Origin: Enterobacter sp. RIT418
GTDB lineage: Bacteria; Pseudomonadota; Gammaproteobacteria; Enterobacterales; Enterobacteriaceae
Assembly (NCBI RefSeq): GCF_003057745.1
Contig: NZ_QBJD02000011.1
Coordinates: 85,402 to 149,401 of the forward strand
Length of the DNA stretch: 64,000 bases
Reading direction: 5' to 3'
The notes beneath the pieces are model-generated. The model was not told where the DNA came from and searched no databases. It saw only the letters and a program-made list of their open reading frames with translations. The translations under genes were made by a program, and so were the position numbers. Within the stretch, counting starts at the first letter, position 1. Each line of letters starts with the position of its first letter. Shown one piece after another: positions 21,809-32,058 of this stretch.

Positions 21809-23125
21809 TTACGATTTCGTCGACTGCTCAAAGCGGCGCAGCAGCTGATTCCCGCGCTCAACCGCGGAGTCCAGCGCCTGCTGCGGGGTTTTCTTGCCGG
21901 TCCAGACGCTTTCCAGCTCTTCATCCACGACGGTGCGGATCTGCGGCATGTTGCCCAGGCGCAGGCCCTTGGTGAACGGCAACGGCGGCTTGTTCAGCAT
22001 TTGACGCGTCGCGATATCCGCGCCCGGGTTTTTGCTGTAGAAGCCCTGCTCGCGGGTCAGGTCGTATGCGGCTTTGGTGATCGGCAGGTAGCCGGTCTTC
22101 TGGTGCCATTCGGCGGCAATCTCAGGCTTCGCCAGGAAGTCGAGGAACTCGGCCACGCCCTTGTAGGTGCCTTTATCTTTGCCCTGCATCACCCACAGGC
22201 TCGCCCCGCCGATGATGGCGTTCTGCGGCGCGCCCTTCACGTCTGCGTCGTACGGCATCATGCCCACGCCGTAGTTGAATTTGGCGTAGTGACGGATGTC
22301 CGCCAGCGAGCCGGAGGAGGCGGTGGTAATGGCGCAGTCGCCGTTGTAGAACTTCTCGGTGGATTCATCTTTACGGCCAAAGTAGCTGAAGTCGCCCTTC
22401 TTGTTCAGATCGGCAAGCAGCGCGATGTGCTTCACCTGCTCCGGCTTGTTGAACTCCAGAACCGCGTCGGTGCCGTCGAAGCCGTTATTTTTGGTGGCAA
22501 CCGGCAGGCCGTGCCAGGCGCTGAAGTTTTCAATCTGGATCCAGCCCTGCCAGCCGCTGGCGTAGCCGCACTTCATCCCCGCCGTTTTCAGCTTCGCCGT
22601 GTACTCGGCGAGATCCTGCCAGGTTTTTGGCGGCTGCTCCGGATCTAAACCGGCTTTTTTGAAGGCGTCTTTGTTGTAGTACAGCACCGGCGTGGAGCTG
22701 TTAAACGGCTGCGACAGCAGGTGGCCGGTTTTGGAATCGGTGTAGTAGCCGGAGACGGTCGGCACGAACTGGGACTCATCGAAGCTGATGCCCGCGTCTT
22801 TGAACACTTCGTAGACCGGCTTGATGGCTTTGGAGGCCATCATAGTGGCGGTACCCACTTCGTAAACCTGTAACAGGGCAGGCGCGTTGCCGGTACGGAA
22901 GGCGGCGATGCCCGCGCTCAGGCTCTGCTCGTAGTTGCCTTTGTACACCGGCACAATTTTGTAATCCGGATGAGCGTCGTTGAAACGCTGCGCCAGGGAG
23001 TCAACCTCTTTACCCAACTCCCCTTCCATGGAATGCCAGAACGGAATGGTGGTAACGGCCATTGCGTTTGTCGCAAAAGCCAGACCGATTGCCAGACCTA
23101 AAGCCGTGTGTCGTAACGATGTCAT
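21809..23125 (-). CDS. ugpB: Periplasmic sn-glycerol-3-phosphate-binding protein
   Basis: UgpB captures G3P and glycerophosphodiesters in the periplasm and delivers them to UgpAEC. I start at the ATG at 23125 ([15 protein letters not shown]), with GAGAG 6 bases upstream, giving 438 residues as in E. coli. A second ATG two codons earlier is crowded against that site. The signal peptide ends near ATNAMAV (about residue 23). The mature protein begins [15 protein letters not shown], a family-1 solute-binding start. It is first in the operon, and a candidate Pho box lies upstream. Confidence 0.97.
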   Translation of the reverse strand: MTSLRHTALGLAIGLAFATNAMAVTTIPFWHSMEGELGKEVDSLAQRFNDAHPDYKIVPVYKGNYEQSLSAGIAAFRTGNAPALLQVYEVGTATMMASKAIKPVYEVFKDAGISFDESQFVPTVSGYYTDSKTGHLLSQPFNSSTPVLYYNKDAFKKAGLDPEQPPKTWQDLAEYTAKLKTAGMKCGYASGWQGWIQIENFSAWHGLPVATKNNGFDGTDAVLEFNKPEQVKHIALLADLNKKGDFSYFGRKDESTEKFYNGDCAITTASSGSLADIRHYAKFNYGVGMMPYDADVKGAPQNAIIGGASLWVMQGKDKGTYKGVAEFLDFLAKPEIAAEWHQKTGYLPITKAAYDLTREQGFYSKNPGADIATRQMLNKPPLPFTKGLRLGNMPQIRTVVDEELESVWTGKKTPQQALDSAVERGNQLLRRFEQSTKS

Positions 23126-23185
23126 TGTCATCTCTCTTATTATGCCGGGATGCGCGATATCACGCGTTTTATGCTCGCGAGGTAA

Positions 23186-23239
23186 CATGACATGCTCGAA
23201 TGACAGAAAAATAACCGTTTGTTTGCAGATAAGTGACAG
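23186..23239 (-). promoter_or_regulatory. Candidate PhoB-binding region upstream of ugpB
   Basis: On the minus strand CTGTCACTTATCTGCAAA (23239-23222) fits the Pho box form of two 7-mers 11 bases apart (CTGTCAC, CTGCAAA). A further CTGTCAT and a nearby ATGTCAT follow at 23206-23186 with irregular spacing. E. coli ugpB is PhoB-activated. The match is moderate and the assignment rests partly on that. Confidence 0.55.
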
Positions 23240-23280
23240 CCAGGCGTCAGGGGGATGATGGTTGTGTGAAGGGGGATCGG

Positions 23281-23560
23281 TGCGGTCTGGTGCCCTCACC
23301 CCGGCCCTCTCCCACGGGGAGAGGGAGAAAACACTAAAAAAGGCAACGTGTGTTGCCTTTTTGCTTTTACCTCGTGCGGTCTGGTGCCCTCATCCCGGCC
23401 CTCTCCCACAGGGAGAGGGAGAAAACACTAAAAAAGGCAACGTGTGTTGCCTTTTTGCTTTTACCTCGTGCGGTCTGGTGCCCTCACCCCGGCCCTCTCC
23501 CACAGGGAGAGGGAGAAAACACTAAAAAAGGCAACTTACGTTGCCTTTTTGCTTTTACCT
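23281..23560. repeat. Three tandem 94-bp repeats (REP palindrome plus terminator-like hairpin)
   Basis: Near-identical units begin at 23281, 23375 and 23469, exactly 94 bases apart. Each has TGCGGTCTGGTGCCCTCA, the CCCTCTCCCac(a/g)GGGAGAGGG palindrome, a GAAAACACTAAA spacer, the hairpin AAAAAGGCAAC...GTTGCCTTTTT, and GCTTTTACCT. The third unit differs at the hairpin loop (TTAC in place of GTGT) and its end reaches the livF stop codon at 23559-23561. The array fills most of the space between ugpB's 5' region and the livF 3' end; the hairpins probably terminate liv transcription. Confidence 0.92.
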
Positions 23561-24272
23561 ATCCGCCTAAATACGCACTCCGCACCGCCTCGTTCGCCAG
23601 CAGCGCGTCACCGGTATCCTCAAGCACCACGCGACCGTTTTCCAGCACGTAGCCGCGGTCGGCGAGCTTCAGCGCCTGGTTGGCGTTTTGCTCAACGAGG
23701 AAGATGGTCATCCCCTCTTTGCGCAGCTGTTCGATGGTGTCGAAAATCTGCTGGATAATGATCGGCGCAAGGCCGAGCGACGGCTCGTCCAGCAGCAGCA
23801 GGCGCGGCTGGCTCATCAGCGCGCGGCCAATCGCCAGCATCTGCTGCTCGCCGCCGGACATAGTGCCCGCCCGCTGGATGCGGCGCTCCCACAGGCGCGG
23901 GAAGAGTTCATATACCCACTTGATGCGGGTCTGAAACTCGTCGCGGTGGGCGAAGAAGCCGCCCATCGCCAGGTTCTCTTCCACCGTCATGCGGGAAAAT
24001 ACGCGCCGCCCTTCCGGCACAATCGCCACCGCTTCGCGCATGATTTTGGCGGTCTGCCAGTCGGTAATGTCTTTGCCATCAAACACAATCCGCCCGCTGG
24101 ACGCGCGCGGATCGCCGCACAGGGTGCCGAGCAGCGTGGTTTTGCCCGCGCCGTTGGCGCCAATCAGGGTGACGATTTCCCCCTGGTTGATATGCAGGCT
24201 GACGTCGTGCAGCGCCTGGATCTTGCCGTAGTGCGCGTTGACCTTGTCAAACGTTAACATCGCTTTTTCCAT
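23559..24272 (-). CDS. livF: Branched-chain amino acid ABC transporter ATP-binding protein LivF
   Basis: LivF is one of two ATPases of the leucine/isoleucine/valine importer. The ATG at 24272 (MEKAMLTFDKVNAHYG) gives 237 residues, as in E. coli. Walker A GANGAGKTT lies near residue 38, signature MSGGEQQMLAIGR near 138, Walker B LLLLDEPSLGLAP near 158. It is the last gene of livKHMGF and starts 1 base after the livG stop. Its stop falls in the 94-bp repeat array. Confidence 0.97.
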   Translation of the reverse strand: MEKAMLTFDKVNAHYGKIQALHDVSLHINQGEIVTLIGANGAGKTTLLGTLCGDPRASSGRIVFDGKDITDWQTAKIMREAVAIVPEGRRVFSRMTVEENLAMGGFFAHRDEFQTRIKWVYELFPRLWERRIQRAGTMSGGEQQMLAIGRALMSQPRLLLLDEPSLGLAPIIIQQIFDTIEQLRKEGMTIFLVEQNANQALKLADRGYVLENGRVVLEDTGDALLANEAVRSAYLGG

Positions 24273-24273
24273 C

Positions 24274-25041
24274 TTATGCCTCACCCAGGTATGCGCGGAT
24301 CACGTCCGGGTTGTTGCGGATCGCTTCCGGCGTGCCGTTGGCCAGCGGCGTGCCCTGGTTTACCACGTAGATACGGTCGGAAATGCCCATCACCAGCTTC
24401 ATGTCGTGCTCAATCAGCAGGATGGTGGTGTCGTGACGATCGCGCAGCTCGGCGATCAGCTCGTCCAGCTCCTTGGTCTCTTTCGGGTTGAGGCCCGCCG
24501 CCGGTTCGTCGAGCATCAGAATTTCCGGTTGCGTCACCATGCAGCGCACGATCTCCAGACGGCGCTGGTCGCCGTAGGCCAGGTTGCTGGCCTGGCGGTT
24601 AGCGTGCTGAAGCAGGCCGATGCGGTCGAGCCAGGTGGCGGCGCGGTCCAGCGCTTCCTCCTGCGCGCGGCGAAACGCCGGGGTTTTCAGCAGGCCGGAG
24701 AAGACGCCCGTTTTGAGCTGCTGATGCTGCGCCACCAGCAGGTTTTCAATCACCGTCATCTCGCGGAACAGACGCACATGCTGGAACGTTCGCACCACGC
24801 CCATGCGGGCGATCTGCTGGCCCGACAGCCCTTCAAGGTGCTGGTCGCGCAGCATAATAGTGCCGCCCGTCGGCTTGTAGAAGCCGGTCAGGCAGTTGAA
24901 CACCGTGGTTTTCCCCGCGCCGTTCGGGCCGATCAGGGAGACGATCTCTTTCTTGTGCAGATCCAGAGAGACGTTGTTGACCGCCAGCAGGCCGCCAAAA
25001 CGCATCATCAGGCCGTTTACGGATAATAATGGCTGACTCAT
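24274..25041 (-). CDS. livG: Branched-chain amino acid ABC transporter ATP-binding protein LivG
   Basis: This is the second ATPase of the Liv importer, 255 residues as in E. coli. Walker [10 protein letters not shown] is near residue 38. The ATPase signature is diverged and reads [15 protein letters not shown] (LAYGDQRR for LSGGQ) near 150, as is normal for LivG proteins. Walker [14 protein letters not shown] is near 175. The start overlaps the livM stop by 4 bases. Confidence 0.97.
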   Translation of the reverse strand: MSQPLLSVNGLMMRFGGLLAVNNVSLDLHKKEIVSLIGPNGAGKTTVFNCLTGFYKPTGGTIMLRDQHLEGLSGQQIARMGVVRTFQHVRLFREMTVIENLLVAQHQQLKTGVFSGLLKTPAFRRAQEEALDRAATWLDRIGLLQHANRQASNLAYGDQRRLEIVRCMVTQPEILMLDEPAAGLNPKETKELDELIAELRDRHDTTILLIEHDMKLVMGISDRIYVVNQGTPLANGTPEAIRNNPDVIRAYLGEA

Positions 25042-26315
25042 GCCTGCTCTCCTTTTACTTCCGCATCTTTAAGCTTCAGCTGCGGACGGGTCATCGGCAG
25101 CAGGCCCTGCGGACGCCAGATCATCATCAGCACCATCAGGCCGCCCAGCATCAGCATGCTGTATTCGTTAAAGTCGCGCATCAGCTCGCGGGAGACCACC
25201 AGCAGGATCGCCGCAAGAATAACGGCGAACTGCGAGCCCATCCCGCCCAGCACCACAATCGCCAGCACGAAGGCAGACTCGGCAAAGGTGAACGATTCCG
25301 GGCTGACGAAGCCCTGGCGCGCGGCAAACAGCGTTCCGGCAAAGCCCGCAAACGCGGCGCTGATGGTGAATGCGGTCAGCTTGATGCGGGTCGGGTTCAG
25401 GCCCAGGGAGCGGCAGGCGATCTCATCCTCGCGCAGCGCTTCCCACGCGCGGCCCAGCGGCATGCGCAGCAGGCGGTTAATCACGAACAGGGTTATCACC
25501 ACCAGCAGCAACGCCACCAGGTAGAGCCAAATCACGCGGTCGGACGGGTCGTACTTGATGCCAAAGAAGTTGCTGAAGGTGTCCCAGCCGCCTTCGCGGG
25601 CGGTTCGGCTGAACTCCAGGCCGAAGAAGGTCGGTTTCGGGATCTGGCTGATGCCGTTCGGTCCGCCGGTCACTTCGGTGTTGTTAAGCAGCAGGATACG
25701 CACGATTTCGCCGAACCCTAAGGTCACAATCGCCAGATAGTCGCCGCGCAGGCGCAGCACCGGGAAGCCGAGCAGGAAGCCCGCGGCGGCAGAAACCAGC
25801 CCCGCCAGCGGCAGGCAGGTCCAGAAGCCGAGGCCGTAATAGTGGTTTAGCAGCGCGAAGGTGTAGGCCCCGATGGCGTAGAAGCCGCCGTAGCCGAGCA
25901 CCAGCAGGCCAGAAAGACCGACCACCACGTTCAGGCCGAGGCCCAAAATCACGTAGATCATGGTCAGGGTGGCGATATCTACCGTCCCGCGCGAGACCAC
26001 GAACGGCCACGCCACGGCGGCCACCAGCAGCGCCACGAGGAACAGCTTCTGCTTCACGGTTGAACCGTCGATAGCCGGCAGCACGAATTTAGGCCCAGAG
26101 ACGCCTTTCAGCGTTTTCTGGAACAGCGGGCGCAGCAGCTGGAACAGGAACACCACCGCCGTGCCGATAAACACCCACTGCCAGCGGATGTCAGGGGCAG
26201 TATCGACCACCAGCTTAGTGCCGTTCAGCTCGAGCTGGACGCCCATAAAGACGCCCGCCAGCACGAAGAACATGGCGGCAGAGAGCAGCGCCATTGCAAA
26301 ATGCATCGGTTTCAT
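25038..26315 (-). CDS. livM: Branched-chain amino acid ABC transporter permease LivM
   Basis: LivM is a membrane subunit of the Liv importer. It has 425 residues, as in E. coli, with an N-terminal region of about 100 residues not found in all homologues, then the permease core of about eight helices. The [20 protein letters not shown] loop near residue 315 is the expected contact with the ATPases. It overlaps livH and livG by 4 bases each, in the ATGA form. Confidence 0.97.
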   Translation of the reverse strand: MKPMHFAMALLSAAMFFVLAGVFMGVQLELNGTKLVVDTAPDIRWQWVFIGTAVVFLFQLLRPLFQKTLKGVSGPKFVLPAIDGSTVKQKLFLVALLVAAVAWPFVVSRGTVDIATLTMIYVILGLGLNVVVGLSGLLVLGYGGFYAIGAYTFALLNHYYGLGFWTCLPLAGLVSAAAGFLLGFPVLRLRGDYLAIVTLGFGEIVRILLLNNTEVTGGPNGISQIPKPTFFGLEFSRTAREGGWDTFSNFFGIKYDPSDRVIWLYLVALLLVVITLFVINRLLRMPLGRAWEALREDEIACRSLGLNPTRIKLTAFTISAAFAGFAGTLFAARQGFVSPESFTFAESAFVLAIVVLGGMGSQFAVILAAILLVVSRELMRDFNEYSMLMLGGLMVLMMIWRPQGLLPMTRPQLKLKDAEVKGEQA

Positions 26316-27238
26316 ACTTTCTCTACCTCCGGACGGCCCAGAATACCGGTAGGCATTACCAGCAGAACCAGAATCAGCAGGGCAAACGACACCACGTCTT
26401 TGTATTCAGTGCTCAGGTACGCCGAGGAGAGCGCTTCCGCCACGCCCAGGATCAGCCCGCCGATCATCGCCCCCGGAATGCTGCCGATACCGCCGAGTAC
26501 CGCCGCGGTGAAGGCCTTCATCCCGGCCATAAAGCCGATGTACGGGTTAATCACGCCGTAGAACTGGCCGAGCAGCACGCCCGCGACCGCCGCCATTGCC
26601 GCGCCGATCACGAAGGTCAGCGCAATCACGCGGTCGGTGTTGATGCCGAGCAGGCTCGCCATCTTCAGGTCTTCCGCGCAGGCGCGGCAGGCGCGCCCCA
26701 TGCGGGAGTAGCGGATGAAAATGGTCAGGGCGAGCATTGCCAGGAAGGTGACAACCCAAATCACCAGCTGCATGGTGGTAATCGACGCGGAGAAGTTTTC
26801 GCTCGCGCCCACAATCCACTGGCCGTTGAACAGGCTCGGCAGCGCCACGTCGCGCGAGCCTTCGGTCAGACTAACGTAGTTTTGCAGGAAGATGGACATC
26901 CCAATCGCGGAGATCAACGCAATCAGGCGCTTGGAGCTGCGCACGGGCCGGTAGGCGACGCGCTCGATGCTCCAGCCGTAGGCGCTGGCGATCACGATCG
27001 CGCCGACGAACCCGGCGGCAACCAGCAGCCAGCTGCTGTCGATGCCCATCATCATCAGCGCGGCGATAATCATAAAGGAGACATAGCTGCCGATCATGTA
27101 GACCTCGCCGTGGGCGAAGTTGATCATGCCGATAATGCCGTAAACCATCGTATAGCCGATGGCGATCAGCGCGTAGGTGCTTCCCAGCGTGACGCCGTTA
27201 AACATCTGCTGCAGGAAATAGAGAAACTGCTCGGACAT
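26312..27238 (-). CDS. livH: Branched-chain amino acid ABC transporter permease LivH
   Basis: This is the partner permease of LivM: 308 residues from the ATG at 27238 ([15 protein letters not shown]), the E. coli length. The typical N-terminal [28 protein letters not shown] segment is present at residues 18-45, and the contact loop [20 protein letters not shown] lies near 185. It follows livK after 46 bases, in which a GCCCGGACCGCC-type inverted repeat lies (27257-27278) and may attenuate expression. Confidence 0.97.
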   Translation of the reverse strand: MSEQFLYFLQQMFNGVTLGSTYALIAIGYTMVYGIIGMINFAHGEVYMIGSYVSFMIIAALMMMGIDSSWLLVAAGFVGAIVIASAYGWSIERVAYRPVRSSKRLIALISAIGMSIFLQNYVSLTEGSRDVALPSLFNGQWIVGASENFSASITTMQLVIWVVTFLAMLALTIFIRYSRMGRACRACAEDLKMASLLGINTDRVIALTFVIGAAMAAVAGVLLGQFYGVINPYIGFMAGMKAFTAAVLGGIGSIPGAMIGGLILGVAEALSSAYLSTEYKDVVSFALLILVLLVMPTGILGRPEVEKV

Positions 27239-27284
27239 ATGCAAACCTTTTTAAACCCGCCCGGCGGTCCGGGCGGTGGGATGA

Positions 27285-28394
27285 TTATTTGGCGGCCGAG
27301 GAAGATCCGTCGGCGTGCCACTTAAAGACACCAAATTCAAATCCCTTCAGATCGCCTTTCTCATCCCAGTTCAGCGGCCCAATCACGGTGTTCGCCCCGT
27401 GCGCTTTTAAATCTTTCACCAGATCCAGCGGCTCTTTGCTGCCGGTACGGTCCATTGCCGTTGCCAGAGACTGCACGGCGGCGTAGGTGATCCAGACGTA
27501 CGGACCGCTCGGATCTTTCTTCTGCGCCTTCAGCGCGTCCACGATAGCCTTGTTCGCAGGATCCTGGTCATAGCGTTTTGGCATCGTGACCAGCATGCCC
27601 TCGGCGGCATTACCCGCGATGTTTGACAGCGAGGCGTTGCCCACGCCTTCCGGCCCCATAAACTGGGTTTTCAGGCCGGTGGCGCGCGCCTGGCGCAGCA
27701 TCTGGCCCATTTCCGGGTAGTAGCCGCCGTAGTAAACGAAGTCGATGTTCTCTTTTTGCAGACGGGCAATCAGCGCCGAGAAGTCTTTCTCGCCCGCGGT
27801 GATGCCGTCGAAGAAGACGATGTTCGCGCCGCCTTTTTTCAGGCCGTCCTGCACGGAGCGGGCCAGGCCTTCGCCGTACTGCTGTTTGTCATGAATAATG
27901 GCAATGCGCTGCGGCTTGACGGTCTCGAGGATGTACTTCGCGGCGGTTGGTCCCTGCGAGGAGTCCAGGCCGGCGGTACGCATGATGTGCGCGTAGCCGC
28001 GTTGGGTCAGCTCCGGGTTGGTCGCGCCCGGGGTGATCATCAGAATGCCTTCATCTTCATAGATATCGGACGCGGGCTGCGTGGACGATGAGCAGAGGTG
28101 GCCAATCACGTACTGGATGCCGTCATTGACGATTTTGTTGGCAACCGCGACGGCCTGTTTCGGATCGCAGGCGTCGTCATATTCCACCGCCACCAGCTTG
28201 TCGCCCTTGATGCCGCCCTTGGCGTTGATGTCTTTGATCGCCTGGCGCGCGCCGTTGAACTCCATATCGCCCCATTGGGCAACCGGACCGGACATCGCGC
28301 CGACCACGGCAACCTTGATGTCATCAGCCAGTGCAGACTGTGAAATCGCCAGTGCAACCATTCCCGCGATCAATGCCTTCGCGTTCCTTTTCAT
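27285..28394 (-). CDS. livK: Leucine-specific periplasmic binding protein LivK
   Basis: LivK binds leucine and presents it to LivHMGF. The ATG at 28394 ([18 protein letters not shown]) has GGGGA about 8 bases upstream and gives 369 residues, as in E. coli. A signal peptide ends near SALADD (residue 23). The mature protein starts [17 protein letters not shown]; Trp in this position fits LivK rather than LivJ, which has Tyr. It is the operon's first gene and about 70-80 percent identical by eye to livJ at 29362, so the pair are old duplicates. Confidence 0.97.
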   Translation of the reverse strand: MKRNAKALIAGMVALAISQSALADDIKVAVVGAMSGPVAQWGDMEFNGARQAIKDINAKGGIKGDKLVAVEYDDACDPKQAVAVANKIVNDGIQYVIGHLCSSSTQPASDIYEDEGILMITPGATNPELTQRGYAHIMRTAGLDSSQGPTAAKYILETVKPQRIAIIHDKQQYGEGLARSVQDGLKKGGANIVFFDGITAGEKDFSALIARLQKENIDFVYYGGYYPEMGQMLRQARATGLKTQFMGPEGVGNASLSNIAGNAAEGMLVTMPKRYDQDPANKAIVDALKAQKKDPSGPYVWITYAAVQSLATAMDRTGSKEPLDLVKDLKAHGANTVIGPLNWDEKGDLKGFEFGVFKWHADGSSSAAK

Positions 28395-28818
28395 TTCAGA
28401 ATCCCCATTCGTGACGTGATGTTTATATTTTGTTTTATTATGGTTAAAAAGCATTCTGTACTTTTAATGAACAACGCTATTTTTACCAGTGCCTTTAATG
28501 GTTTAGCGCGGTTTTTTGTCAAAAACCAGACTAATATCTCTATTTTTCAGGCGATTAAGCAAAGATAATATTCTGAATTCAGGCAGAGATAAACAAATAA
28601 AAGCGCAGTTTGCAGCATAAAATAACGGTACAATGCGCCGAATAAATCACTACCCATCAGGTTAAAATTCTGCTTATTTTTCGATCCATGTGTTTTCGAA
28701 CTGCGCAACGCGCTGCCAAAAAACTAATCACCTGGTAAATGGGAATAAAAAGAGAAAGCGCCTGAGCAAATAAATTGAGTACACTGGCCGCACTCTTTTT
28801 GATTTGGACACGCAGCTA
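28395..28818 (-). promoter_or_regulatory. Long AT-rich control region upstream of livK
   Basis: This 424-base stretch holds no gene I can support. On the minus strand TTGACA (28522-28517) stands 17 bases before ATTAAA, a possible promoter with a poor -10. The sequence is AT-rich, as expected of the Lrp-controlled livK leader known from E. coli, but I do not identify specific Lrp sites. The panM promoter must lie in the same region on the other strand. Confidence 0.4.
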
Positions 28819-29208
28819 ATGAAACTGACTATCGTGCGTCTGGTGACCTTTAGCGACCAGGATCGTATCGACCTGGGCAAAATCTGGCCGGAATACTCTC
28901 CTTCGTCGCTGGCCGTTGACGAAACTCACCGCATTTATGCCGCGCGCTTTAACGAGCGCCTGCTGGCCGCCGTTCGCGTGACGCTGAGCGGCACAGAAGG
29001 GGCGCTGGATTCACTGCGCGTGCGCGACGTCACCCGCCGTCGCGGGGTCGGACAGTATTTGATTGAAGAGCTGATCCGCGAAAACCCGAGCGTCACTTCC
29101 TGGTGGATGGCGGACGTGGGCGTGGAAGACCGCGGCGTGATGGCCGCGTTTATGCAGGCGTTGGGATTTACGGCGCAGGCGAATGGGTGGGAGAAGCGGC
29201 AGGGTTGA
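28819..29208 (+). CDS. panM: PanD maturation factor PanM (GNAT fold)
   Basis: PanM (YhhK) binds aspartate decarboxylase precursor PanD and acetyl-CoA and triggers its self-cleavage, and so beta-alanine and pantothenate synthesis. The ATG at 28819 (MKLTIVRLVTFSDQD) gives 129 residues (127 in E. coli). The RVRDVTRRRGVGQYLIEEL segment near residues 66-84 is the acetyl-CoA loop. A TTG five codons upstream is possible but unsupported. It lies between the two liv binding-protein genes, as in E. coli, and is convergent with livJ. Confidence 0.95.
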   Translation: MKLTIVRLVTFSDQDRIDLGKIWPEYSPSSLAVDETHRIYAARFNERLLAAVRVTLSGTEGALDSLRVRDVTRRRGVGQYLIEELIRENPSVTSWWMADVGVEDRGVMAAFMQALGFTAQANGWEKRQG

Positions 29209-29217
29209 TCTGTGCGG

Positions 29218-29350
29218 ACTGATGCCCTCACCCCGGCCCTCTCCCACAGGGAGAGGGAGAACACCGAATAATCCCTCTCTCCCAAAGGGGAAGAAGAACG
29301 CCGAACTATCCCCTCTCCCTGTGGGAGAGGGTTAGGGTGAGGGCATCAAT
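29218..29350. repeat. REP-like palindromic repeat cluster (three units)
   Basis: Units near 29226-29263, 29270-29300 (degenerate, CCCTCTCTCCC...AAAGGGG) and 29308-29345 lie between convergent panM and livJ. They end in AGGGTTAGGGTGAGGGC, the same side sequence as at 15895. Confidence 0.85.
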
Positions 29351-29361
29351 CCGCACCCATA

Positions 29362-30462
29362 TTATTTGGCATCCGTCGCCGTGCCGTTAGCATGCCAGTC
29401 AAACACGCCGAACTCGAAGCCCTTCAGATCGCCCTTCTCATCCCAGGACAGCGGCCCCATCACGGTGTCCACCTTGTTTGCCTTCAGCCAGGTGGCAATT
29501 TCCGCCGGATCGGCTGACTGGTTCAGACCCGCCTGCAGAGACTGCAGCGCAGCGTAGGTGGTCCAGACGAACGCGCCGCTTGGATCCTGTTTCTTGGCCT
29601 TGATCGCATCAACAACCGGCTTGTTCGCAGGCACCTGGTCGTAGTTCTTCGGCTTGGTCACCAGCAGGCCTTCGGCTGATTCACCCGCGATGTTGGACAG
29701 GGACACGTTAGCCACGCCTTCCGGTCCCATGAACTGGGTTTTCAGACCGGCCGCGCGCGCCTGGCGCAGGATCTGACCCATTTCCGGGTGGTAGCCGCCG
29801 TAGTAAACGAAGTCGATGTTCTCTTTCTTCAGGCGCGCCACCAGCGTGGAGAAGTCTTTTTCACCGGCGGTGATGCCGTCAAAGAACACGATGTCCGCGT
29901 TGGCTTTCTTCAGGTTGTCCTGCACGGAGCGCGCCAGGCCTTCGCCATACTGCTGTTTGTCATGCACAATCGCGATGCGCTTCGGCTTCACTTTCTCAAC
30001 GATATATTTCGCGGCGGTTGGGCCCTGATCGGAGTCGAGGCCGGTAGTGCGCAGGATCAGCTTATAGCCGCGCGCGGTCAGTTCCGGCGCGGTCGCAGCC
30101 GGAGTGATCATCAGAATGCCTTCGTCTTCGTAGATGTCAGACGCTGGCTGAGTAGAGGAAGAACACAGGTGGCCGATAACGTACTTGATGCCGTCGTTCA
30201 CCACTTTGTTCGCGACCGCGACCGCCTGTTTCGGGTCACACGCGTCGTCATATTTCACGATCTGCAGCTTTTCGCCTTTGATGCCGCCCTTGGCATTAAT
30301 GTCGGCAACCGCCTGCTCTGCGCCGGTAAATTCCTGGTCGCCGTACTGCGCTACCGGGCCGGACATCGCGCCCACAACGGCCACTTTAATATCCGCCTGA
30401 GCCATGGAGCTGAATGCCAACGCCATACATCCTGCCAGTAACGCTTTACCCTTCATATTCAT
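29362..30462 (-). CDS. livJ: Leucine/isoleucine/valine periplasmic binding protein LivJ
   Basis: LivJ is the broad-range branched-chain amino acid receptor that shares LivHMGF. The ATG at 30462 ([18 protein letters not shown]) gives 366 residues, one less than E. coli because the mature N terminus reads ADIKVAV rather than AEDIKVAV. The signal peptide ends near SMAQAD. The mature start has [17 protein letters not shown], with the Tyr typical of LivJ. It has its own promoter region (30463-30627) and is separate from the livK operon. Confidence 0.96.
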   Translation of the reverse strand: MNMKGKALLAGCMALAFSSMAQADIKVAVVGAMSGPVAQYGDQEFTGAEQAVADINAKGGIKGEKLQIVKYDDACDPKQAVAVANKVVNDGIKYVIGHLCSSSTQPASDIYEDEGILMITPAATAPELTARGYKLILRTTGLDSDQGPTAAKYIVEKVKPKRIAIVHDKQQYGEGLARSVQDNLKKANADIVFFDGITAGEKDFSTLVARLKKENIDFVYYGGYHPEMGQILRQARAAGLKTQFMGPEGVANVSLSNIAGESAEGLLVTKPKNYDQVPANKPVVDAIKAKKQDPSGAFVWTTYAALQSLQAGLNQSADPAEIATWLKANKVDTVMGPLSWDEKGDLKGFEFGVFDWHANGTATDAK

Positions 30463-30627
30463 CCTGAGATTCCCCATTATTATGGTTATTACGATTGTTG
30501 TGATGTTGTTGTGTAGCGCTTTATTTCAGTTATAGGCGTGCTGTTCGCGCTTTTTCAGCATACTCTGCTAAAACATACCCCATTTTTATGATTTTGGAAT
30601 AGATAATTTGAAATGTATATATGCTAA

Positions 30628-30651
30628 GCCCGGCCGCCGTAATGGCCGGGC
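30628..30651 (-). terminator. Terminator downstream of the PuuE-type gene
   Basis: An 8-bp GC stem (GCCCGGCC/GGCCGGGC, 8-base loop) lies 8 bases past the stop of the aminotransferase gene. The following minus-strand sequence has few T, so strength is uncertain. Confidence 0.6.
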
Positions 30652-30659
30652 GTTTGGCT

Positions 30660-31925
30660 TTAATGAGTCAGCGCCGCAGAAATAATATCCAGCGCTTCGC
30701 GGAACTGCGCTTCGGGAATGGTGAGCGGATAGAGGAAGCGAATTACGTTGCCGTAGACGCCGCAGCTCAGCAGAATCAGCCCCTGCTGGAGCGCGCGCGC
30801 CTGCACCTGGCGGGTAAACTCAGGCGACGGCTGCCCGGTTTGCGGATCGTTAAATTCTACTGCCACCATCGAGCCCTGGGCGCGGATATCGGCGATATAT
30901 GGGCACTGGCCTTTGGCCTTATTCAGCACTTCAACCAGATGATGCCCAAGGTGCGACGCGCGCGTGCAGAGATCTTCTTCGTCAATCACGTCAAGCACCG
31001 CGTGCGCGGCGGCAATCGCCAGCGGGTTCCCCGCGTAGGTGCCGCCTAGACCGCCGGGCGCGGGGGCGTCCATCACCTCCGCCCGACCGGACACCGCGGA
31101 GAGCGGCATCCCGCCCGCCAGGCTTTTCGCCATGGTAATCAGGTCCGGCTTCACGCAGTGGTTTTCCATCGAGAAGAGTTTGCCGGTGCGCGCAAAGCCA
31201 GTTTGCACCTCGTCGGCAATCAGCAGAATGCCGTGTGTGTCGCACAGCGCGCGCAGCGCCTGCATAAAGTCAGCCGGGGCGACGTTAAACCCGCCCTCGC
31301 CCTGCACGGGCTCAAGCACGATCGCCGCCACCTGCTCGGGCGAGATATCCGCCTTGAAGATACGCTCTACGCTTTTGATCGCTTCCTGCGAACTGACGCC
31401 GTGCAGCGCGTTCGGGTACTGGGCGTGATAGACCGAGCCGGGGAACGGGCCGAAGCCGAGCTTATACGGAGAAACTTTCCCCGTGAGCGCCATGGTCATG
31501 AACGTGCGCCCGTGGAACGCGCCGCCGAAGGTAATCAGCCCGGGGCGCCCGGTGTACGCGCGGGCAATTTTCACCGCGTTTTCGACGGCTTCCGCGCCGG
31601 TGGAGAAGAAGGCCGTTTTGGCGGGGCCGTCAACCGGCACGCGGGCGTTGATGCGCTCGGCCAGCGCGACGTAGCCCTCATAGGGGATAATCTGGTATGC
31701 GGTGTGGGTAAAGGCGTGGAGCTGCTTTTCGATGGCGGCAATAATTTTGGGATGGCGGTGGCCGGTATTGAGAACGGCGATCCCGGCGGCAAAATCGATG
31801 TACTCGTTGCCTTCCACGTCCCACACGGTGGCGTTTTCGGCTTTCTCGGCATAGAAGTTACACATCACCCCAATGCCGCGCGGCGTGGCCTGCAAGCGCC
31901 GCTCGTTCAGTTCGTTATTCTTCAC
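30660..31925 (-). CDS. 4-Aminobutyrate aminotransferase, PuuE type
   Basis: This is a PLP-dependent class III aminotransferase, most like E. coli PuuE (GABA to succinate semialdehyde, using 2-oxoglutarate). I start at GTG 31925 (VKNNELNERRLQATPRG), with AGGGGG 5 bases upstream, giving 421 residues, the PuuE length. An in-frame ATG 11 codons earlier has no such support. TGAEAVENAVKIAR near residue 110 binds PLP phosphate; DEVQTGFARTG near 240 and MAKSLAGGMPLSAV near 267 (Schiff-base Lys) are present. K-12 has no gene here between livJ and rpoH. Whether it serves putrescine or GABA is not shown by the context, so I leave the symbol blank. Confidence 0.88.
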   Translation of the reverse strand: MKNNELNERRLQATPRGIGVMCNFYAEKAENATVWDVEGNEYIDFAAGIAVLNTGHRHPKIIAAIEKQLHAFTHTAYQIIPYEGYVALAERINARVPVDGPAKTAFFSTGAEAVENAVKIARAYTGRPGLITFGGAFHGRTFMTMALTGKVSPYKLGFGPFPGSVYHAQYPNALHGVSSQEAIKSVERIFKADISPEQVAAIVLEPVQGEGGFNVAPADFMQALRALCDTHGILLIADEVQTGFARTGKLFSMENHCVKPDLITMAKSLAGGMPLSAVSGRAEVMDAPAPGGLGGTYAGNPLAIAAAHAVLDVIDEEDLCTRASHLGHHLVEVLNKAKGQCPYIADIRAQGSMVAVEFNDPQTGQPSPEFTRQVQARALQQGLILLSCGVYGNVIRFLYPLTIPEAQFREALDIISAALTH

Positions 31926-32003
31926 GGTCTCCCCCTGATGATCGCATGCGTAGCGCATCAGTAAGTGTTTGCCAGGGGGGGACAATTCGCCAGAGCGGGC
32001 GTT

Positions 32004-32039
32004 AAAAAAACAAAACCCCCGGATTCTCATCCAGGGGTT
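32004..32039 (-). terminator. Terminator of rpoH
   Basis: An 11-bp stem (AACCCCTGGAT/ATCCGGGGGTT with one wobble pair, 4-base loop) is followed by TTGTTTTTTT on the minus strand, 20 bases past the rpoH stop. Confidence 0.92.
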
Positions 32040-32058
32040 ATCGGGTACTTCGCGGAAA

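Noticed and set aside
23281..23560. CRISPR-like array
   Set aside because: The units are contiguous 94-bp tandem repeats without unique spacers, and there are no cas genes.
23262..23652. Overlapping small frames with repeated [15 protein letters not shown] peptides
   Set aside because: These are translations of the 94-bp non-coding repeat array, not a repetitive protein.
27285..30462. livK and livJ as assembly duplication
   Set aside because: The two genes differ throughout and keep their own LivK/LivJ hallmarks; the same arrangement is normal in enterobacteria.
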